A stretch of DNA of 64,000 bases from Pseudomonas guariconensis (GTDB lineage: Bacteria > Pseudomonadota > Gammaproteobacteria > Pseudomonadales > Pseudomonadaceae), in the NCBI RefSeq assembly GCF_015680235.1, contig NZ_JADLJL010000005.1, positions 124,001 to 188,000 of the forward strand. The letters run 5' to 3'. Made by a program: the position numbers and the translations under genes. The notes under the pieces were generated by a model. The model saw nothing but the letters and a program-made list of their open reading frames with translations, did no database searches and was not told the DNA's origin. Shown piece after piece: positions 63,177 to 64,000 of the stretch. How positions within the stretch are numbered: position 1 is the first letter of the stretch; each line of letters starts with the position of its first letter.

Positions 63177-63628
63177 CCAGCGACAGCCAGTACCTGCAGT
63201 CCGTACTGCACAACGACATCCCACTGACCCGCGAGATGGGCATGGCGGTCATCGACTGGCACGACCAGCGCCTACGCCTGCAGTTGCCGCTGGCGCCCAA
63301 CGTCAACCACAAGAGCACCATGTTCGGCGGCAGCCTGTATTGCGCCGCGGTGCTGGTGGGCTGGGGCTGGTTGCACCTGCGCCTGCGCGAGCTGGGCATC
63401 GACGATGGGCATATCGTCATTCAGGAAGGCCAGATCAGCTATCCGCTGCCGGTCACCGGGGTGGCGGTCGCGAGTTGCCCGGCGCCGGATGAGAAGACAT
63501 GGGAGCGGTTCCTGACGATGTACCAGCGCCGTGGGCGGGCGCGGCTGACGCTGGAGACGGTGGTGTGCAACGCTGGCAGCGACGCGCCTGCGGTGACCTT
63601 CAGTGGGCAGTATGTGTTGCATCGCTGA
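63173..63628 (+). CDS. YiiD C-terminal/thioesterase-domain protein
   Basis: A 151-residue hot-dog-fold protein. The conserved signature is LAPNVNHKSTMFGGSLYCAAVLVGWGW, given here in parts: PNVNHKSTMFGG near residue 43 and LYCAAVLVGWGWL after it. This matches the putative thioesterase domain found at the C-terminus of YiiD. The gene overlaps the response regulator by 4 bases (ATGA), so kinase, regulator and thioesterase are one translationally coupled operon. Substrate unknown. Confidence 0.87.
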   Translation: MTSDSQYLQSVLHNDIPLTREMGMAVIDWHDQRLRLQLPLAPNVNHKSTMFGGSLYCAAVLVGWGWLHLRLRELGIDDGHIVIQEGQISYPLPVTGVAVASCPAPDEKTWERFLTMYQRRGRARLTLETVVCNAGSDAPAVTFSGQYVLHR

Positions 63629-63633
63629 AACAG

Positions 63634-63655
63634 GGGCCGCTTCGCGCCCCATCGC
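63634..63655. terminator. Hairpin between the thioesterase and cysQ genes
   Basis: GGGGCCGCTTCGCGCCCC forms an imperfect GC-rich hairpin between the convergent stops. It has no T run, so the call is by position. Confidence 0.45.
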
Positions 63656-63661
63656 CCAACC

Positions 63662-64000
63662 TCAACCCATCGCAGCAGCCAACTGCAACAGTGCCGCACG
63701 CCACGGCGCCGTAGCCGGCAAAGCCAGGAAGAACGGGTTGAGCAACGACTCACGCACCGGGTAGCGGAACGGCAGGCCATCGAGGCCGATCACCTCGCCC
63801 CCGGCGCCTTCGAGCACGCCCTGGGCAGCAGCGGTGTCCCATTGGGACGTCGGCGCCAGCCGCGGATAGCAATCGGCTGCCCCTTCGGCCAGCAGGCAAA
63901 ACTTCAGCGAGCTGCCCACGTTGGCCAGCTCCAGCTCCCCGACCGCACTGCCCAGCCCGCCCAGCAATGCCTCCTGCTGCGGGCTGGAATGGCGCTTGCT
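63662..64000 (-). CDS. cysQ: 3'(2'),5'-bisphosphate nucleotidase, N-terminal part outside window
   Basis: The last 112 residues of a CysQ-type inositol-monophosphatase-fold enzyme are seen, open to the window edge. The C-terminal metal/phosphate motif SQWDTAAAQGVLEGAGGEV is present, preceded by NVGSSLKFCLLAEGAADCYP, both typical of CysQ. It converts 3'-phosphoadenosine-5'-phosphate to AMP during sulfate assimilation. The stop is at 63662-63664, convergent with the thioesterase gene. Confidence 0.9.
   Translation of the reverse strand, partial: SKRHSSPQQEALLGGLGSAVGELELANVGSSLKFCLLAEGAADCYPRLAPTSQWDTAAAQGVLEGAGGEVIGLDGLPFRYPVRESLLNPFFLALPATAPWRAALLQLAAAMG

Overview
The window is ordinary chromosome of a GC-rich pseudomonad, most likely the Pseudomonas putida group. 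The case rests on recognisable gene neighbourhoods (coaD-fdx-mutM, cadA/cadR, tauE-like-lgt-thyA, ptsP-rppH, ilvA/rpiA, serA beside a D-2-hydroxyglutarate dehydrogenase), strong codon-position GC bias, and many short palindromic REP elements of the putida type between genes. I see no prophage, insertion sequence, CRISPR array, rRNA or tRNA. Coding density is high, and almost every non-coding stretch of more than 60 bases holds a REP element, a hairpin or a promoter.

Layout. 1-5.2 kb: a sulfurtransferase cut by the window edge, a TetR regulator, and a divergent three-gene alcohol/aldehyde oxidation operon (CalB-type aldehyde dehydrogenase, Tat-type lipoprotein small subunit, GMC flavoprotein). 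5.2-10.5 kb: coaD, ferredoxin, mutM, an HDOD protein, a DJ-1/PfpI protein, a 249-bp tandem duplication full of REPs, and an RlmI-type rRNA methyltransferase. 10.5-20.1 kb: a short MgtE, ilvD, a phosphorylcholine phosphatase, a cystine symporter, folA, and a DUF2868/DUF3482 membrane-GTPase pair. 20.2-28 kb: a three-gene ABC importer resembling 2-aminoethylphosphonate systems, a LysR regulator, the cadmium/zinc efflux ATPase CadA and its MerR-type regulator CadR. 28-37.6 kb: thyA, lgt, a TauE-like exporter, an NRDE protein, ptsP, rppH, DUF2269, ilvA and rpiA. 37.9-49 kb: two YjiK/SdiA-regulated paralogues, an FAH-family hydrolase, the D-2-hydroxyglutarate dehydrogenase/serA divergent pair, then a series of small poorly characterised genes. 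49-56.7 kb: a penicillin-acylase-family enzyme, two alpha/beta hydrolases, a MetQ-like binding protein, an unusual sigma-54-type regulator, and agmatine deiminase. 56.9-64 kb: a 965-residue kinase/degenerate-M23/class III aminotransferase fusion, divergent from a DctB/DctD-like two-component operon that ends with a thioesterase, and a partial cysQ.

How genes work together. SerA can form D-2-hydroxyglutarate from 2-oxoglutarate, and the divergent dehydrogenase can oxidise it back. ThyA produces dihydrofolate, which FolA re-reduces. CadR controls the cadA/cadR intergenic promoters through a clear dyad. PtsP and RppH form a conserved pair. IlvD and IlvA both serve branched-chain amino acid synthesis from separate loci. 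CalB, the small subunit and the GMC enzyme would oxidise an alcohol to an acid, probably under the adjacent TetR protein.

The least explained items are the three-domain fusion with its neighbouring two-component operon and an operator-like palindrome between them, the sigma-54-type regulator lacking the GAFTGA loop, the DUF2868/DUF3482 pair, the single-lobe periplasmic binding protein, and the near-perfect tandem duplication at 8642-9139.
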